DNA of 41,667 nt from Paraburkholderia solitsugae (GCF_013177695.1 NZ_WOEY01000039.1:1-41667); one strand, 5' to 3'; counted from the stretch's first letter, positions 6,692-16,757 are shown. A program made the numbers and translations. The notes: generated by a model from the letters alone, not told the origin.

Positions 6692-7915
6692 ATGAAAAAA
6701 CTGAGCGTCGTCTACGCCGGTTGGGGCGAGCGTTTCGAACTGGGCAAGCTCGGGGACGACGGGACAAACCTGATATTTGAGTACTCCTCCGAAGCGCAGC
6801 AACGCGGTCTCGAGCTTTCGCCCTTGCATCTGGCATTGCGGCAGCAGGCCTACGATAGCTTCCCGGACCACCAGTTTCGCTTGCCAGGGCTCGTTTCTGA
6901 TGCGCTGCCCGACGGCTGGGGCATGCTACTCATGGACCGTCTCTTTCGGCAGCGGGGTTGGGAGCCTGCGCGTATGTCCCCGCTCGACCGTCTTGCGTTC
7001 ATTGGCGAGAGGGCAATGGGTGCTCTTGTTTTTGAGCCAACTCAGGGAGACGATCTTCAACCTTCGGACGTGCAACTTATCGAGCTTGCCCGGGAGGTCC
7101 GCGAAGTGATGACGGACGGCAGTACCGAGTCGCTGCGTGAACTCGTCCTGATGGGCGGCTCGCCTCACGGCGCCCGGCCTAAAGTGCTGGTCAACTTCGA
7201 CCCGCACAGTGGCCGCATGTCGAACTCGGAGCAAAGCGCCGGCACACCCTGGCTGGTCAAATTTCCTGCCCAGTACGACCACAAGGAAGTGTGCGCAGTC
7301 GAGGCGCTGTACGCAGTGCTTGCGCAGGCGTGTGAAATTCCGGTGCCGGCAACAAGGTTCTTTGACCTCGGACCCCGTCTTTCAGCATTCGGTATCGAGC
7401 GTTTCGACCGGTCTGGCACTCAGCGCGTGCCAATGCACACCGCTGCCGGCGCGCTGAACGCCAACTTCCGATATCCATCGATCGACTATGGTTCGCTTCT
7501 GAAATTGACTCGCTTCATCACGCGGGATGAGCGTGAGGTGTTGCGGGCCTTTGAACGCTGTGTGTTCAATGTGGTGTTCAACAATCGGGACGACCATACG
7601 AAAAATTTCTCCTTCCGACTGTCGGCGCAAGGGCAGTGGCAATTCTCACCGGCTTACGACTTGACCTTCAACGAAGGGCCGGGCGGTAAGCATCAAATGG
7701 ACGTGTGCGGCGAGAGTCGCGCGCCGGCGCGTAGGCATCTATTGCAGCTTGCCAGCCTGACGGGTATACCGGCTCGTGCGGCGGCGGCGGTCATTGAACG
7801 CACTGCAGGGGTAGCCGGCCGCTTTCGGGATCACGCGCGGAGCTTTCCCATTCGGCGCGCAACGGTAAGCCTGATTGCAGGCAAGATAGAAACGAACCGC
7901 ACGCGCATGCTGTGA
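6692..7915 (+). CDS. hipA: HipA-like serine/threonine kinase toxin
   Basis: Kinase of 407 residues, the toxin of a type II system; E. coli HipA phosphorylates glutamyl-tRNA synthetase. Visible motifs are the N-terminal LPDGWG (72-77), the P-loop GGSPHGARPK (155-164) with a serine at 157 where HipA autophosphorylates, WLVKFP with the ATP lysine at 190, IERFDR (235-240), the catalytic NNRDDHTKN (297-305) and the metal site SPAYDL (319-324). All key residues are present, so it appears active. ATG at 6692 is preferred over the GTG at 6686 because CGGAGG sits six bases before it. The target may differ from E. coli HipA. Confidence 0.9.
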   Translation: MKKLSVVYAGWGERFELGKLGDDGTNLIFEYSSEAQQRGLELSPLHLALRQQAYDSFPDHQFRLPGLVSDALPDGWGMLLMDRLFRQRGWEPARMSPLDRLAFIGERAMGALVFEPTQGDDLQPSDVQLIELAREVREVMTDGSTESLRELVLMGGSPHGARPKVLVNFDPHSGRMSNSEQSAGTPWLVKFPAQYDHKEVCAVEALYAVLAQACEIPVPATRFFDLGPRLSAFGIERFDRSGTQRVPMHTAAGALNANFRYPSIDYGSLLKLTRFITRDEREVLRAFERCVFNVVFNNRDDHTKNFSFRLSAQGQWQFSPAYDLTFNEGPGGKHQMDVCGESRAPARRHLLQLASLTGIPARAAAAVIERTAGVAGRFRDHARSFPIRRATVSLIAGKIETNRTRML

Positions 7916-7977
7916 AGCGAGATCAATGATTAAGTGCACCGGCCGCCCGCGCCATCGCCGCACACATTGGATCCAAC

Positions 7978-8285
7978 ATGGAAATCAAGTGGATTGAAGA
8001 CTTCATCGCGCTCTCCCAGTATCAGAGCTTTTCGCGGGCGGCGGAATTTCGGAATGTCACCCAGTCGGGCTTCAGCAGGCGCATTCAGTCGCTTGAGCAG
8101 TGGGTGGGCGCGGACCTCATTGTGCGTGGCATCTCGAGGTTGAGCTTCGCGTCTACCGCGGCCTGGGTCCACTGGCGAGCGCGGACGTCTTTTTCAAGCT
8201 CGTCAAATCGACGCCCGCCTCGAGCGACGCAGAACACGTCGATGCCGCTCGACGTTGTCGCCGTCAATCGACCTACCCGACATGA
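7978..8285 (+). pseudogene. LysR-family regulator remnant with internal deletion
   Basis: The first 50 codons give a normal LysR helix-turn-helix (IEDFIALSQYQSFSRAAEF, then SGFSRRIQSLEQWVGADLIVR). The frame then becomes meaningless. In another frame LRVYRGLGPLASADVFFKLVKS runs to a TGA at 8283-8285 and resembles the last residues of a LysR effector domain. A deletion of about 700 bases plus a frameshift would explain both pieces. Its end overlaps the last 13 bases of the convergent oxidoreductase gene. Confidence 0.7.
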
Positions 8286-9964
8286 AAATCTCGAGTCGAC
8301 GCATGCGTGCGTTGCCGCGTCTCCCATCCCTCTGCCAGGCCCACCTCGGCACCGGACGCGGGCAACATGGACACCGCGCGAACCAGGTCCGAAGCGCGTT
8401 CAGCGAGCATGATCGTCGGCGCGTTCAGATTGCCATTGGGTTCGGTCGGGAAAACAGATGAATCGATGACTCGCAAGCCTTCCATGCCGCGAACCCGCAA
8501 CTCGGAATCGACCACAGCCATGTCATCCTCTCCCATGCGACATGACCCGCACGGATGCATCGTACTTTCAAGGTTCGCCCTGACGAAGGCATCGATCTGT
8601 TCATCCGTTTGCACGTCCGGTCCAGGAGCGAGTTCAACATCACGAAAGCGGTCCATCGCCGGCTGCCCGATGATCTCCCGGGTCAAGCGCACGCAGCGTC
8701 GAAATCCTTCCCGGTCCTCTTCCCGATCCAGGTAGTTGAAGCGGATCTCCGGATGCGTATAGGGATCGGCTGACACCGCTCGCACGTGGCCCCGGCTCTT
8801 CGGCTTGTTCGGCCCGGTCAGCACCATGAATCCATGCCCTTTGAACGGCTTGTCGCCGTCATAGCGCATGGCGGCCGGCAAGAAGTGGAATTGAATGTCC
8901 GGCCAGCGCAAACCGGCTTCGGAACGGATGAATCCGCCCGCCTCGAAATGGTTGCTGGCGCCCAGGCCATCCTTGAAAAGGAGCCAGCGCAGTCCAATCA
9001 TGAATTTGCTAAACGGGTCCATTTTCGCGTTGAGCGTGACGGGCTCCTTGCACGCGTACTGGATATAGATTTCTGCGTGATCCTGGAGGTTCTCGCCGAC
9101 TCCGGGCAGGTGGTGCCGGACCTCGATCCCCGCTTTTCGCAGCACGTCGGCCGGCCCGATTCCAGAACGTTGCAGCAAGTGCGGTGAGCCGATCGGACCT
9201 GAGGCGATCAATACTTCAGAACGGCACCGTGCGACATGCGTGCGTCCACCTTGATCGTATGCGACCCCAACGGCGCGCTTGCCCTCGAGAATCACGTGAC
9301 GTGTCATCGCATTCGTCACTACGGTCAGATTCGGGCGCTTCATTGCAGGGCGCAGGTAGGCGTTGGCGGTCGACCAGCGCACGCCATCCTTGACGGTCAT
9401 GTGCATTGCCCCGAAACCCTCCTGCATATGGCCGTTGCAGTCTTCCGTCTTGATGTATCCGGCCTCTGCTCCTGCCTCGATCCACGCACCGTACAGCGGA
9501 TTCTCCATGTTGTTGCCGTTGTTGGTGCACAGCGGCCCCTCCGCGCCACGGTACTCGTCACCGCCGAACTTATAGCTCTCGGCTCGGCGGAAATAGGGCA
9601 AACAGTTGCGATACCCCCAACCGCGCGCCCCCAGTTCCTCCCATTCGTCGAAGTCGCAAGCGTGGCCACGAATATAGACGAGGCCATTGATCGACGATGA
9701 TCCTCCCAGTACCTTGCCGCGCGGGCAATGCAACTGGCGACCGTTCAGATGAGCCTCGGGCGCGGTCTGATAACGCCAGTTGTACTTGGCCGTATTCATC
9801 GGCATCGAAAACGCACTCGGCATCTGAATGATGACGCTGCGATCGCTGCCGCCGTATTCCAGCACCAGAACGCGGACCGCCGGGTCCTCGGTAAGCCGGT
9901 TGGCCAATACACATCCGGCCGAGCCGGCGCCCACAATGATGTAATCGAATTGCTCGGTAGCCAT
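8273..9964 (-). CDS. GMC-family FAD alcohol dehydrogenase (choline dehydrogenase-like)
   Basis: Flavoprotein of 563 residues. The Rossmann FAD motif VGAGSAG is at 11-17, the GMC signature [18 protein letters not shown] lies near 79-97, and the catalytic pair is H470 ([12 protein letters not shown]) and N514 (NLNAPTIM). HPCGSCRMG is the BetA-type version of the motif, so an alcohol such as choline or another amino alcohol is a likely substrate. It is the last gene of a likely operon with the NCS1 permease (43 bases upstream) and the aldehyde dehydrogenase that would take its product. The last 30 residues after AVSML look unlike the family and overlap the LysR remnant, so the true C-terminus may have been replaced. 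Confidence 0.9.
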   Translation of the reverse strand: MATEQFDYIIVGAGSAGCVLANRLTEDPAVRVLVLEYGGSDRSVIIQMPSAFSMPMNTAKYNWRYQTAPEAHLNGRQLHCPRGKVLGGSSSINGLVYIRGHACDFDEWEELGARGWGYRNCLPYFRRAESYKFGGDEYRGAEGPLCTNNGNNMENPLYGAWIEAGAEAGYIKTEDCNGHMQEGFGAMHMTVKDGVRWSTANAYLRPAMKRPNLTVVTNAMTRHVILEGKRAVGVAYDQGGRTHVARCRSEVLIASGPIGSPHLLQRSGIGPADVLRKAGIEVRHHLPGVGENLQDHAEIYIQYACKEPVTLNAKMDPFSKFMIGLRWLLFKDGLGASNHFEAGGFIRSEAGLRWPDIQFHFLPAAMRYDGDKPFKGHGFMVLTGPNKPKSRGHVRAVSADPYTHPEIRFNYLDREEDREGFRRCVRLTREIIGQPAMDRFRDVELAPGPDVQTDEQIDAFVRANLESTMHPCGSCRMGEDDMAVVDSELRVRGMEGLRVIDSSVFPTEPNGNLNAPTIMLAERASDLVRAVSMLPASGAEVGLAEGWETRQRTHASTRDFHVG

Positions 9965-10007
9965 GATTTTTTCCTGATTTCCAGATCTTGACGGGTTCGT
10001 CCGTATT

Positions 10008-11531
10008 TCAGTAGCGACCCTTGTCGCCAGTCGTGTATTGCGGTGATGTCTTCTCGATTTGGGCGATGACCGACTCTTCGTATTTCAGATCGAGTGAACG
10101 CGACAGCGCGTAGTACGCGATGCCCGAGACGAATAGACCGACCAGCCAAGCCAGATCGACGCTACCCATCGCACGCGCAAACGGACCGACATACACCTCG
10201 TTTGAACCGTCGAGAACACAGAAGAACGGAATCATCGCGACAAAGCCGATTGCGTACGCGATCAGACCGCGCGCCCCCCATTTCCCGTACAGGTTGTTGT
10301 GAGGCATGAAGAAGTGCGGAATCGCATAGCGCCCCTTTCGGACGAGGAAGTAATCCGTCAGATTGACGGCGGTCCAAGGCACCAGAAAATACAGCATGAC
10401 AACGAGGTAAATATTCAGGACGGACAGGCCCTTACCCGAGGTGTAGATGCTGAGCGCGACGCCGAGTTGAAGGATCACGACAAAGAGAATCGCCAGAATG
10501 CGGGCCTTGGGAGTCGGCTCGACTTTCTTGAACGAATCGAGTGCCGTGATGGCCGTCAGTTTGGCGCTATAGATGTTCATCGCTATGACGGGCAGGAACG
10601 CAAGAATCGTGACGCCGACCACCACACTTCCCATCCCCGGCGCCAGGTCGTTACCCACCTGACTCAATGCGACCAGCACATCAGTCGCGTGCAGATGGTC
10701 CGCGAGCCAGCCGCCAATCGCGATCATCCACGCGCCCGACAGCGATGCGCCGAGGAACACCGCCGCGATCAGCTTGCCGCTCGGCGTGTTTTTCGGCAGG
10801 TAGCGCGAGTAGTCGGACACATACGGTGCGTAAGCGATGTTGTAGCTGGCGGCGGCCGCGAATTGCGCAATGAACGCAATCCAGTTGAAGCCCAGCGGTG
10901 GCGTCGGTGTCGCGCCCGGTGCGACGGCGGCGAGCGGCACATCAGGCACCCAGTGCATCAGAACGGCCACCGTGACCAGACCGTAGAGGGGGAGCGACAG
11001 GTACAACGCCCATTTGAAACTGCGGTGCATCCAGTCGTGGCCGAGGATCGCCAGAACCGAAGCCGGCACGGTCACGGCCAATGCCACCCTGACGGGGTCC
11101 CAATTGAACAGTGCCTTGAGGCCTTGCATCATCAGCACGAGGTTGACGATGTTGAATCCCGCAAACACGAATAGCGTCGCCAACAGGACGACGATGACCC
11201 CGCGATAACCGAATTGCGCTCTCGACTGGATCATCTGAGGCAAGCCGAGATGCGGTCCTTGCGAGCCGTGAAAGGCCATGAACAAGGTGCCGAACATGAT
11301 GCCAAGCGTGCCGGCTATCGTGGTCCACAACGCGCTGAGGCCAATGCTGGGACCGACAAAGCCGATCGTCATGGTAAAGAAGGTGAAATTACCCAGAAAC
11401 CAGAATGGTCCCTGCCTGGATAATCTGTCGGTTCGTTCGCTATCCGGAATAAAATCAATTGAATGGCCTTCGATGGCCCCGTGCTCGACACTGACTACGG
11501 TGCGTTTAACTGCTTCGTCTGTTGCTTGCAT
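10008..11531 (-). CDS. NCS1-family permease (cytosine/allantoin/hydantoin type)
   Basis: Integral membrane protein of about 507 residues with some twelve hydrophobic segments. The N-terminal cytoplasmic arm ends in [22 protein letters not shown], and [16 protein letters not shown] is the conserved loop of nucleobase:cation symporter-1 carriers. Known members import cytosine, purines, allantoin, hydantoins or thiamine precursors. Two adjacent ATG codons (11534 and 11531) are possible; AGGGG is best spaced for the second. It sits between the aldehyde dehydrogenase and the GMC oxidoreductase, so it may import their common substrate. Which ligand cannot be told. Confidence 0.88.
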   Translation of the reverse strand: MQATDEAVKRTVVSVEHGAIEGHSIDFIPDSERTDRLSRQGPFWFLGNFTFFTMTIGFVGPSIGLSALWTTIAGTLGIMFGTLFMAFHGSQGPHLGLPQMIQSRAQFGYRGVIVVLLATLFVFAGFNIVNLVLMMQGLKALFNWDPVRVALAVTVPASVLAILGHDWMHRSFKWALYLSLPLYGLVTVAVLMHWVPDVPLAAVAPGATPTPPLGFNWIAFIAQFAAAASYNIAYAPYVSDYSRYLPKNTPSGKLIAAVFLGASLSGAWMIAIGGWLADHLHATDVLVALSQVGNDLAPGMGSVVVGVTILAFLPVIAMNIYSAKLTAITALDSFKKVEPTPKARILAILFVVILQLGVALSIYTSGKGLSVLNIYLVVMLYFLVPWTAVNLTDYFLVRKGRYAIPHFFMPHNNLYGKWGARGLIAYAIGFVAMIPFFCVLDGSNEVYVGPFARAMGSVDLAWLVGLFVSGIAYYALSRSLDLKYEESVIAQIEKTSPQYTTGDKGRY

Positions 11532-11637
11532 CATGTACCCCTGGCAGCGATGAGAGGTTGATGGAATAGGGTTGACCCGGCATGCATCTGGCCGCGGCGT
11601 CACGCTCGTCTGGAGACGCCTCCGGCGCATTGACGGT

Positions 11638-13146
11638 TCAGTGCAGCGTGATCCAGACCGCCTTGCTCTCCATCAGATGATCGAGTTGTTCGGGGCCGAG
11701 GTCTTTGCCAAAGCCGGACTCCTTGAATCCGCCGAACGGCATCGACGGATCGATCGTACTATGGGCATTGACGTAGACGGTACCCGCGCGCAGTTGCGGG
11801 ATCAGTTTGTGAACGCGGTTCAGGTCATTGGAGTAGATCGCGGCAGCAAGACCGTACGGCGAATCATTCGCCTGCGACAACGCATCGCCCAGATCGTCAA
11901 AGGGGGTGGTCACCAGCACAGGTCCAAAAATTTCTTCGCGAACGATCTTCATATCGCTGCGGCAATGCGTAAAGATGGTCGGTTCGACGAAGTAGCCCGG
12001 CCGGTCCAGTACATGTCCGCCATGCACGATTTCTGCGCCTTCGCGCCGCCCGGCTTCGATATAGGACGAAACGCGATCCTTCTGCAGCGCGGAAACGAGT
12101 GGGCTGATGAAGCAGTCCGGATCGAGGCCAGGCGCGATCTTCAATTGACGCGTGTGTTCGATCAGCGCGCCGATGAACTTGTCGTGAATGCCGCGCTGGA
12201 TATAAACCCGTGAACCCGCATCGCAGACCTGTCCAGAATTGAAGAAGATGCCGTTTGCTACGGCCTGGGCCGCCGCTTCGATGTCGGCGTCCTCGAGCAC
12301 GAGTACCGGCGATTTGCCGCCCAGTTCGAGTGTCATACGTTTGATGCCGCCCACAGCCGCCTGCCCGACAGTGCGGCCCACCTCGGTGGAACCGGTGAAC
12401 GTGATCTTGTCTATGCCCGGATGGGCAGCCATCGCCGCGCCAATTTCACGCCCTCGTCCGGTTATGACGTTCACGACGCCGTCCGGGATGCCGGCCTCGT
12501 GCACCAACTCCGCGAAGCGAAGTGTGGACAGCGACGTGAGTTCGGCGGGCTTGATCACCGTCGTGCAACCGGCAGCGAGCGCAGCCGCGACCTTCCACGC
12601 CATGGTTTGCAGCGGAAAGTTCCACGGCACGATGACGCCGACCACCCCGATGGGCTCCTTGCGGGTGTAGGCAACGTAATCACCCGGCAAGGAGGGTTCG
12701 ACCGTACGGCCGTGGAGCTTCGATGCCCAACCGGCGAAATAGCGGAAGGTGTCGATCGTGCCTTGTACGTCGACATCACGCGCGTTGGCAACAGACTTGC
12801 CTACGTCGATCGATTCGATCTCGGCCAACTCCGTTGCGTTCGCTTCGATCAGATCGGCGAGGCGATGCAGCAGCCGTTCGCGCTCAAGGGGTTTGAGCTT
12901 TCTCCACGGTCCACCGTCGAACTGCTTGCGGGCAGCGTCGACCGCGCGATCCAGATCGGCGGTCGTGCCCAAGGGAATGTGCGTGATCACGCCCGCGGTG
13001 GACGGTTCGAGCACCGCGCAGGATTCGCGGTCGCCTTGCGCGATCCAGGCACCGCCGATAGACATCTTCTGCGGCTTGCCGAGAAAGCGTTGAGTCTCTT
13101 CCCGGACACCAAACTTCGTCAGGTAATCGTGTACGACCTTGTCCAT
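11638..13146 (-). CDS. NAD-dependent aldehyde dehydrogenase (betaine-aldehyde type)
   Basis: Enzyme of 502 residues with every catalytic element of the ALDH superfamily: N176 in PWNFPLQ, the NAD motif FTGSTEVGRTV (250-260), the general base E274 in LELGGKSP and the nucleophile C308 in NSGQVCDAGSR. The start at 13146 (MDKVVHDYL) gives the usual length; the frame is open further upstream without support. It is the first gene of the ALDH - permease - GMC operon and would oxidise the aldehyde made by the GMC enzyme. A LysR module at 13357-13401 lies 210-255 bases upstream. Confidence 0.92.
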   Translation of the reverse strand: MDKVVHDYLTKFGVREETQRFLGKPQKMSIGGAWIAQGDRESCAVLEPSTAGVITHIPLGTTADLDRAVDAARKQFDGGPWRKLKPLERERLLHRLADLIEANATELAEIESIDVGKSVANARDVDVQGTIDTFRYFAGWASKLHGRTVEPSLPGDYVAYTRKEPIGVVGVIVPWNFPLQTMAWKVAAALAAGCTTVIKPAELTSLSTLRFAELVHEAGIPDGVVNVITGRGREIGAAMAAHPGIDKITFTGSTEVGRTVGQAAVGGIKRMTLELGGKSPVLVLEDADIEAAAQAVANGIFFNSGQVCDAGSRVYIQRGIHDKFIGALIEHTRQLKIAPGLDPDCFISPLVSALQKDRVSSYIEAGRREGAEIVHGGHVLDRPGYFVEPTIFTHCRSDMKIVREEIFGPVLVTTPFDDLGDALSQANDSPYGLAAAIYSNDLNRVHKLIPQLRAGTVYVNAHSTIDPSMPFGGFKESGFGKDLGPEQLDHLMESKAVWITLH

Positions 13147-13356
13147 CGTTGTCTCCCATCTTACGGATTGACTGCTAGTCGGCCTCTCATGGGCCAGATT
13201 CGTGCGCGTCGGTGCACCTGATCCTGCAACCGCTTGACGACGACCTCCGGGGATCGCCGGGAGCGTCATCTGCTCACAAACGGTCAAGGGGTCCATCGAT
13301 ATAAACGCGGCTTGTGGCAGCGCGGTGTTTTGAGAGACTATGGACGACAAGGCCGG

Positions 13357-13401
13357 GGCTAAAAATCACGTGAATCAGATGTTCATATCGGGCATACCGA
13401 A
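13357..13401 (-). promoter_or_regulatory. LysR module 1 (aldehyde dehydrogenase / LysR-1 intergenic)
   Basis: On the plus strand AAAAATCA is followed by a spacer and the dyad ATCGG-gcata-CCGAA (13387-13401), then GCAA. Modules 2 and 3 have the same order and the same 17-base spacing between the AAAAT block and the dyad. On the minus strand an ATTTTT box and a TAGTCT -10-like hexamer follow toward the aldehyde dehydrogenase. The dyad lies 27 bases before the LysR-1 start codon. Confidence 0.65.
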
Positions 13402-13428
13402 GCAAGCGGCACAAGGAGAGCAACGACC

Positions 13429-14355
13429 GTGATCCAGTTGCAGGACGTGGACCTCAAGCTACTGAGGGTTTTCATGACGGTGGTACGGTGCGGCGGATTT
13501 TCCGCTGCCCAGGCGACCCTGAACGTTAGCCAGTCGACAATCAGCGAACAAATGACGACGCTCGAAACGCGGCTGGGGCTCAAGCTTTGCGAGCGGGGGC
13601 GGAGCGGATTTCGCCTCACCGAACACGGCGTAGCCACTTTCGAGGCGGCGCAGCGGCTGCAAGTGGCGGTAGAGAGCTTCTGTGTGGATACGGATGCGCT
13701 AAAAAAGCACGTCTCAGGAAAGCTGTACCTCGGCATCATTGACAACACGGTGACCGACTCGGCCTCGCCGCTCCCGCAGGCGCTGCAAGCGTTCGTGTCG
13801 AGAGGGCACGACGTGCATCTGGATGTCTACGTCGGCACGCCCGCCGAACTGGAAGAGCGTGTGTTGGATGGCCGGCTGCATATCGCAGTCGGGCATTTTC
13901 CGCTTCACGTGCCGGGGCTGACCTACACCGACCTGTATTGCGAACCGGACGGCCTATATTGCGGGAAGGACCACGCACTCGCCGGCCAATTGCCTGGCGA
14001 CGCCGCGCTCGACGAGGCTATCGCGTCCAGCCGTGTAGTAGCGCGAGGGTATCTGCAGCAGCACGACCTACGAATGCTCAAAGTGAGCAAAGCCGCAGCA
14101 ACCGTCGACAATATCGAGGCGCAGGCCATCCTTATTTTATCGGGCGCTTACATCGGATTTCTGCCGATTCACTACGCTGCCCGTTGGGTCGCGCGCGACG
14201 AGATGCATCAGATCTGTCCGGAGCAGCTCGGCTCGCATTGGCCATTTTGCGCGATCACGCGGCGGGCCGCCGCGCCGCCTACCATCCTGCAGGTCTTCAT
14301 GATCGACCTGATGGAAAGCTACCGTATGGTTCAGCGGACGGCACCCATGGCATAG
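13429..14355 (+). CDS. LysR-family regulator 1
   Basis: Regulator of 308 residues. The N-terminal winged helix covers residues 5-66 (LKLLRVFMTVVRCGGFSAAQATLN, TISEQMTTLETRLGLKLCERG). An effector-binding domain with periplasmic-binding fold follows. It is closely similar along its whole length to the LysR at 15781, including VDNIEAQAILILSGAYIGFLP, so the two are paralogs. It is divergent from the aldehyde dehydrogenase operon, the typical layout for a LysR and its target. The effector is unknown. Confidence 0.92.
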   Translation: MIQLQDVDLKLLRVFMTVVRCGGFSAAQATLNVSQSTISEQMTTLETRLGLKLCERGRSGFRLTEHGVATFEAAQRLQVAVESFCVDTDALKKHVSGKLYLGIIDNTVTDSASPLPQALQAFVSRGHDVHLDVYVGTPAELEERVLDGRLHIAVGHFPLHVPGLTYTDLYCEPDGLYCGKDHALAGQLPGDAALDEAIASSRVVARGYLQQHDLRMLKVSKAAATVDNIEAQAILILSGAYIGFLPIHYAARWVARDEMHQICPEQLGSHWPFCAITRRAAAPPTILQVFMIDLMESYRMVQRTAPMA

Positions 14356-14359
14356 GGCT

Positions 14360-14377
14360 GCCGCAGTGTCATGCGGC
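14360..14377. terminator. Hairpin between converging LysR-1 and binding-protein genes
   Basis: GCCGCA-gtgtca-TGCGGC lies five bases after the LysR stop and before the end of the convergent gene. It is a compact perfect stem of six pairs without a T-tract. Confidence 0.35.
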
Positions 14378-14409
14378 GCGACCCTTCGCCATGGTTGCGC
14401 GACATGAGC

Positions 14410-15552
14410 TTAGGGCTGCGTGGACGCCAGCGGCGTGGGCTCGCCATTTCGATAGGTATAAATCGTGATTGGCGAGTCCGTCAGATCGCGATTCCTGTCA
14501 AACCGGTAGTGCCCTGAAACACCGTGAGAATCGATGCCGGCGAGCGCAGCACGATACTGGGCCGGTTCGATCGAATTGGCTTTCTGCATTGCCTGCGCCA
14601 CGATATTCACACCATCGTACAAGGCCGCGCTGTAGGTCAACGGGTCGGTATGAAAGCGTTGCTTATAGTCCGCCTTGAACTGACGGCCCTCGGGTGTCTG
14701 ATCGAGTACGGGGCCGCCTTGCGGGCAATACACACGTGTATCGACCGCATCGCCGCCGAGTTTCGCCAGTTCGGCATTGCACATGGCGTCACCGCCAAGG
14801 AGATAGCCGTTCATCGCGAGGCGCTTCATCTGTTTGCGCAGCGCACCGGCTTGCGCATAGTAACCGCCATAGAAAATCCCTTCCGCGTTCGTGCCCTTGA
14901 CGTGAGTGAGGATCGAGACGAAGTCGGTCGCCTTGTCGGTCGTATATTCCCGATCGACGATCTCGATGCCATTGGCTTTAGCGGCGTTGATGAATTCATC
15001 GGCGACGCCCTGGCCATATGCAGTGCGATCGTCAATCACCGCGATGCGCTTGACCTTCAGCACCTTGGCCGCAAATTCACCCATGCGGCTGCCGAGTTGC
15101 GTATCACTGGCGGAGATGCGGAACACGAACGGATAGCCGTGTTGCGTGATCGATGGATTCGACGCGACGGTCGCCATCACGATTCCCGACACGTTCACCA
15201 GGTTTGAAATCGGAATCGCGACCCCCGAATTGAACGGCCCGAAGATGACCTTCACGTTGGCGTCGACCAGGCTTTGCGCAACCGTCATGCCGGTACGCGG
15301 ATCGGCGGCGTCATCCTGCGAGACCAGTTCGAAACGGGTTTTCTGGCCGCCGATCACAAGCCCCTGGGCATTCAGACGCTCGATCGCCATCCTGACGCCG
15401 TTTTCGTCGTCCTTGCCGATGGCGGCCTGTGGACCGGTCAAGGGTCCGGTCAACCCGATTTTGACCACCTGCTCTGCCGCCGTCGCGCCCACCGGCACCA
15501 TGCTCAAAGCGACTGCTGCCAACCAGCTTGCACCTGCGTACGGCTTTTTCAT
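14410..15552 (-). CDS. LivJ-type ABC substrate-binding protein, orphan
   Basis: Periplasmic binding protein of 380 residues with a signal peptide (MKKPYAGASWLAAVALSMV, cleavage near ATAA). The mature start VVKIGLTGPLTGPQAAIGKDDENG is the classic family 5 / branched-chain amino acid receptor signature, and the body is complete to TYRNGEPTPLASTQP. The start is at 15552; the longer open frame upstream is antisense to the LysR gene. No permease or ATPase genes lie beside it, so it must use a transporter encoded elsewhere or act as a sensor. It is divergent from LysR-2 and carries LysR module 2 in its promoter region. Confidence 0.9.
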   Translation of the reverse strand: MKKPYAGASWLAAVALSMVPVGATAAEQVVKIGLTGPLTGPQAAIGKDDENGVRMAIERLNAQGLVIGGQKTRFELVSQDDAADPRTGMTVAQSLVDANVKVIFGPFNSGVAIPISNLVNVSGIVMATVASNPSITQHGYPFVFRISASDTQLGSRMGEFAAKVLKVKRIAVIDDRTAYGQGVADEFINAAKANGIEIVDREYTTDKATDFVSILTHVKGTNAEGIFYGGYYAQAGALRKQMKRLAMNGYLLGGDAMCNAELAKLGGDAVDTRVYCPQGGPVLDQTPEGRQFKADYKQRFHTDPLTYSAALYDGVNIVAQAMQKANSIEPAQYRAALAGIDSHGVSGHYRFDRNRDLTDSPITIYTYRNGEPTPLASTQP

Positions 15553-15722
15553 CGTGCTCTCCTCACATCGTGACATGCCAGATCGCCCTGCCGCCGGAAG
15601 TGGCGAACGCGTTGCGCTTCGGCACAGAAAACTTCGCTTTGGGGCCGCACTGTCCGTATGCCTTCGCCGAACGTTGGGCAGTGGGGTTGACAGCAATTCT
15701 GTGTAGCCAAATTCCCCAATAA

Positions 15723-15761
15723 AATGCACCATTGATGAAACACATTTCGGTAATTCCCGAA
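15723..15761 (-). promoter_or_regulatory. LysR module 2 (binding protein / LysR-2 intergenic)
   Basis: AAATGC at 15722-15727 is followed 17 bases on by a dyad TTCGG-taattc-CCGAA (15746-15761) and GTAA. On the minus strand GCATTTT, six bases, GAATTTG and a CTACAC hexamer lead to the binding-protein gene. The dyad lies 19 bases before the LysR-2 start. Confidence 0.7.
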
Positions 15762-15780
15762 GTAATCGAGAGGCGGCACG

Positions 15781-16704
15781 ATGCAAGTTCAGGACACGGA
15801 TCTCAAGCTGTTGCGGATCTTCGAAACCATCGTGCGATGCGGCGGTTTCGCCGCGGCGCAACCGATTCTCAACATTGGTGCATCGAGCATCAGCGAATAC
15901 ATGTCGCAACTGGAGACCCGCCTCGGGCTGCGCTTGTGTGAACGCGGACGCGCGGGTTTTCGCCTCACAGAAGAAGGCACGGAGCTGCACGCCGCCGCGC
16001 AACGTCTGCTCGGTGCCGTCGACACGTTTCATATGGAAGCCGGCGCGTTGCGCAATCAGCTCTCTGGCGTATTGCGCTTCGGCATGATTGAAGCAACCTT
16101 GACCGACAAATACTCGCCGCTGCCGGCTGCGATTCGCGAGTTCGGCCAGATGGCGCCCGAAGTCCGCCTGCACGTGCAGATCGACACACCGGGGAGCATG
16201 GAGCAGCACGTGCTGGACGGTCGCCTGCATCTCGCCGTGGGGCCGTTTCCCGCGCGGATTCCCGGCCTCGACTACGTGCCGCTCTATCGCGAGGAACAGC
16301 GGCTTTACTGCGCGTCGACCCATCCGCTGTATGAGCGGGCAAGCGGGCGCGTGCCCGTTGCGGTACTCAGCAAACAGCGGCTCGCTGCCCGCGCGTATCT
16401 CGGCAACCAGGAGCTCAAGCTGTTGCGCATGCCGCAGGCCGCGGCCTCGGTCGACAACGTCGAAGGCCGCGCCATGCTGATCCTGTCGGGCAACTACATC
16501 GGCTTTCTACCACCCCACTACGCGCAGCCTTGGGTAGACGATGGTCTGTTGACCCGCATCGATCCCGAGCACTATGTGACACATCTGGACTTTCAGATCA
16601 TCACGCGCAAGGGCGGCGAATCGGCGCGGGTGGTGCAGGCCTTTTGCAACCAGTTGCGGGTTGCGGCCAAGCAAGTGAGCCGCGCCACACGAAGCAGCAA
16701 ATAG
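15781..16704 (+). CDS. LysR-family regulator 2
   Basis: Regulator of 307 residues, paralog of the one at 13429: compare DLKLLRIFETIVRCGGFAAAQ and RLGLRLCERGRAGFRLTEEG. The winged helix is at about 4-65 and the effector domain is complete to the end. It is divergent from the orphan binding-protein gene. The two paralogs with matching operators suggest a duplication of a regulator with its site, so both may bind all three modules. Confidence 0.92.
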   Translation: MQVQDTDLKLLRIFETIVRCGGFAAAQPILNIGASSISEYMSQLETRLGLRLCERGRAGFRLTEEGTELHAAAQRLLGAVDTFHMEAGALRNQLSGVLRFGMIEATLTDKYSPLPAAIREFGQMAPEVRLHVQIDTPGSMEQHVLDGRLHLAVGPFPARIPGLDYVPLYREEQRLYCASTHPLYERASGRVPVAVLSKQRLAARAYLGNQELKLLRMPQAAASVDNVEGRAMLILSGNYIGFLPPHYAQPWVDDGLLTRIDPEHYVTHLDFQIITRKGGESARVVQAFCNQLRVAAKQVSRATRSSK

Positions 16705-16718
16705 CGACCGCCGCGTTA

Positions 16719-16757
16719 CGCGATTGCGGTCCACGATACGGCTGACCGGCAATCGCG
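16719..16757. terminator. Bidirectional hairpin between LysR-2 and agmatinase-family genes
   Basis: CGCGATTGC-GGTC (16719-16731) pairs with GACC-g-GCAATCGCG (16744-16757), thirteen pairs with one bulged base and a loop of twelve. It separates two converging genes. Confidence 0.55.

Noticed and set aside
10299..11174. A plus-strand frame inside the NCS1 permease gene
   Set aside because: The twelve-helix hydrophobic pattern is only present on the minus strand.
15553..16323. A 257-residue extension of the LivJ-type binding protein
   Set aside because: It runs antisense to the LysR-2 gene, and the signal peptide at MKKPYAG marks the true start.
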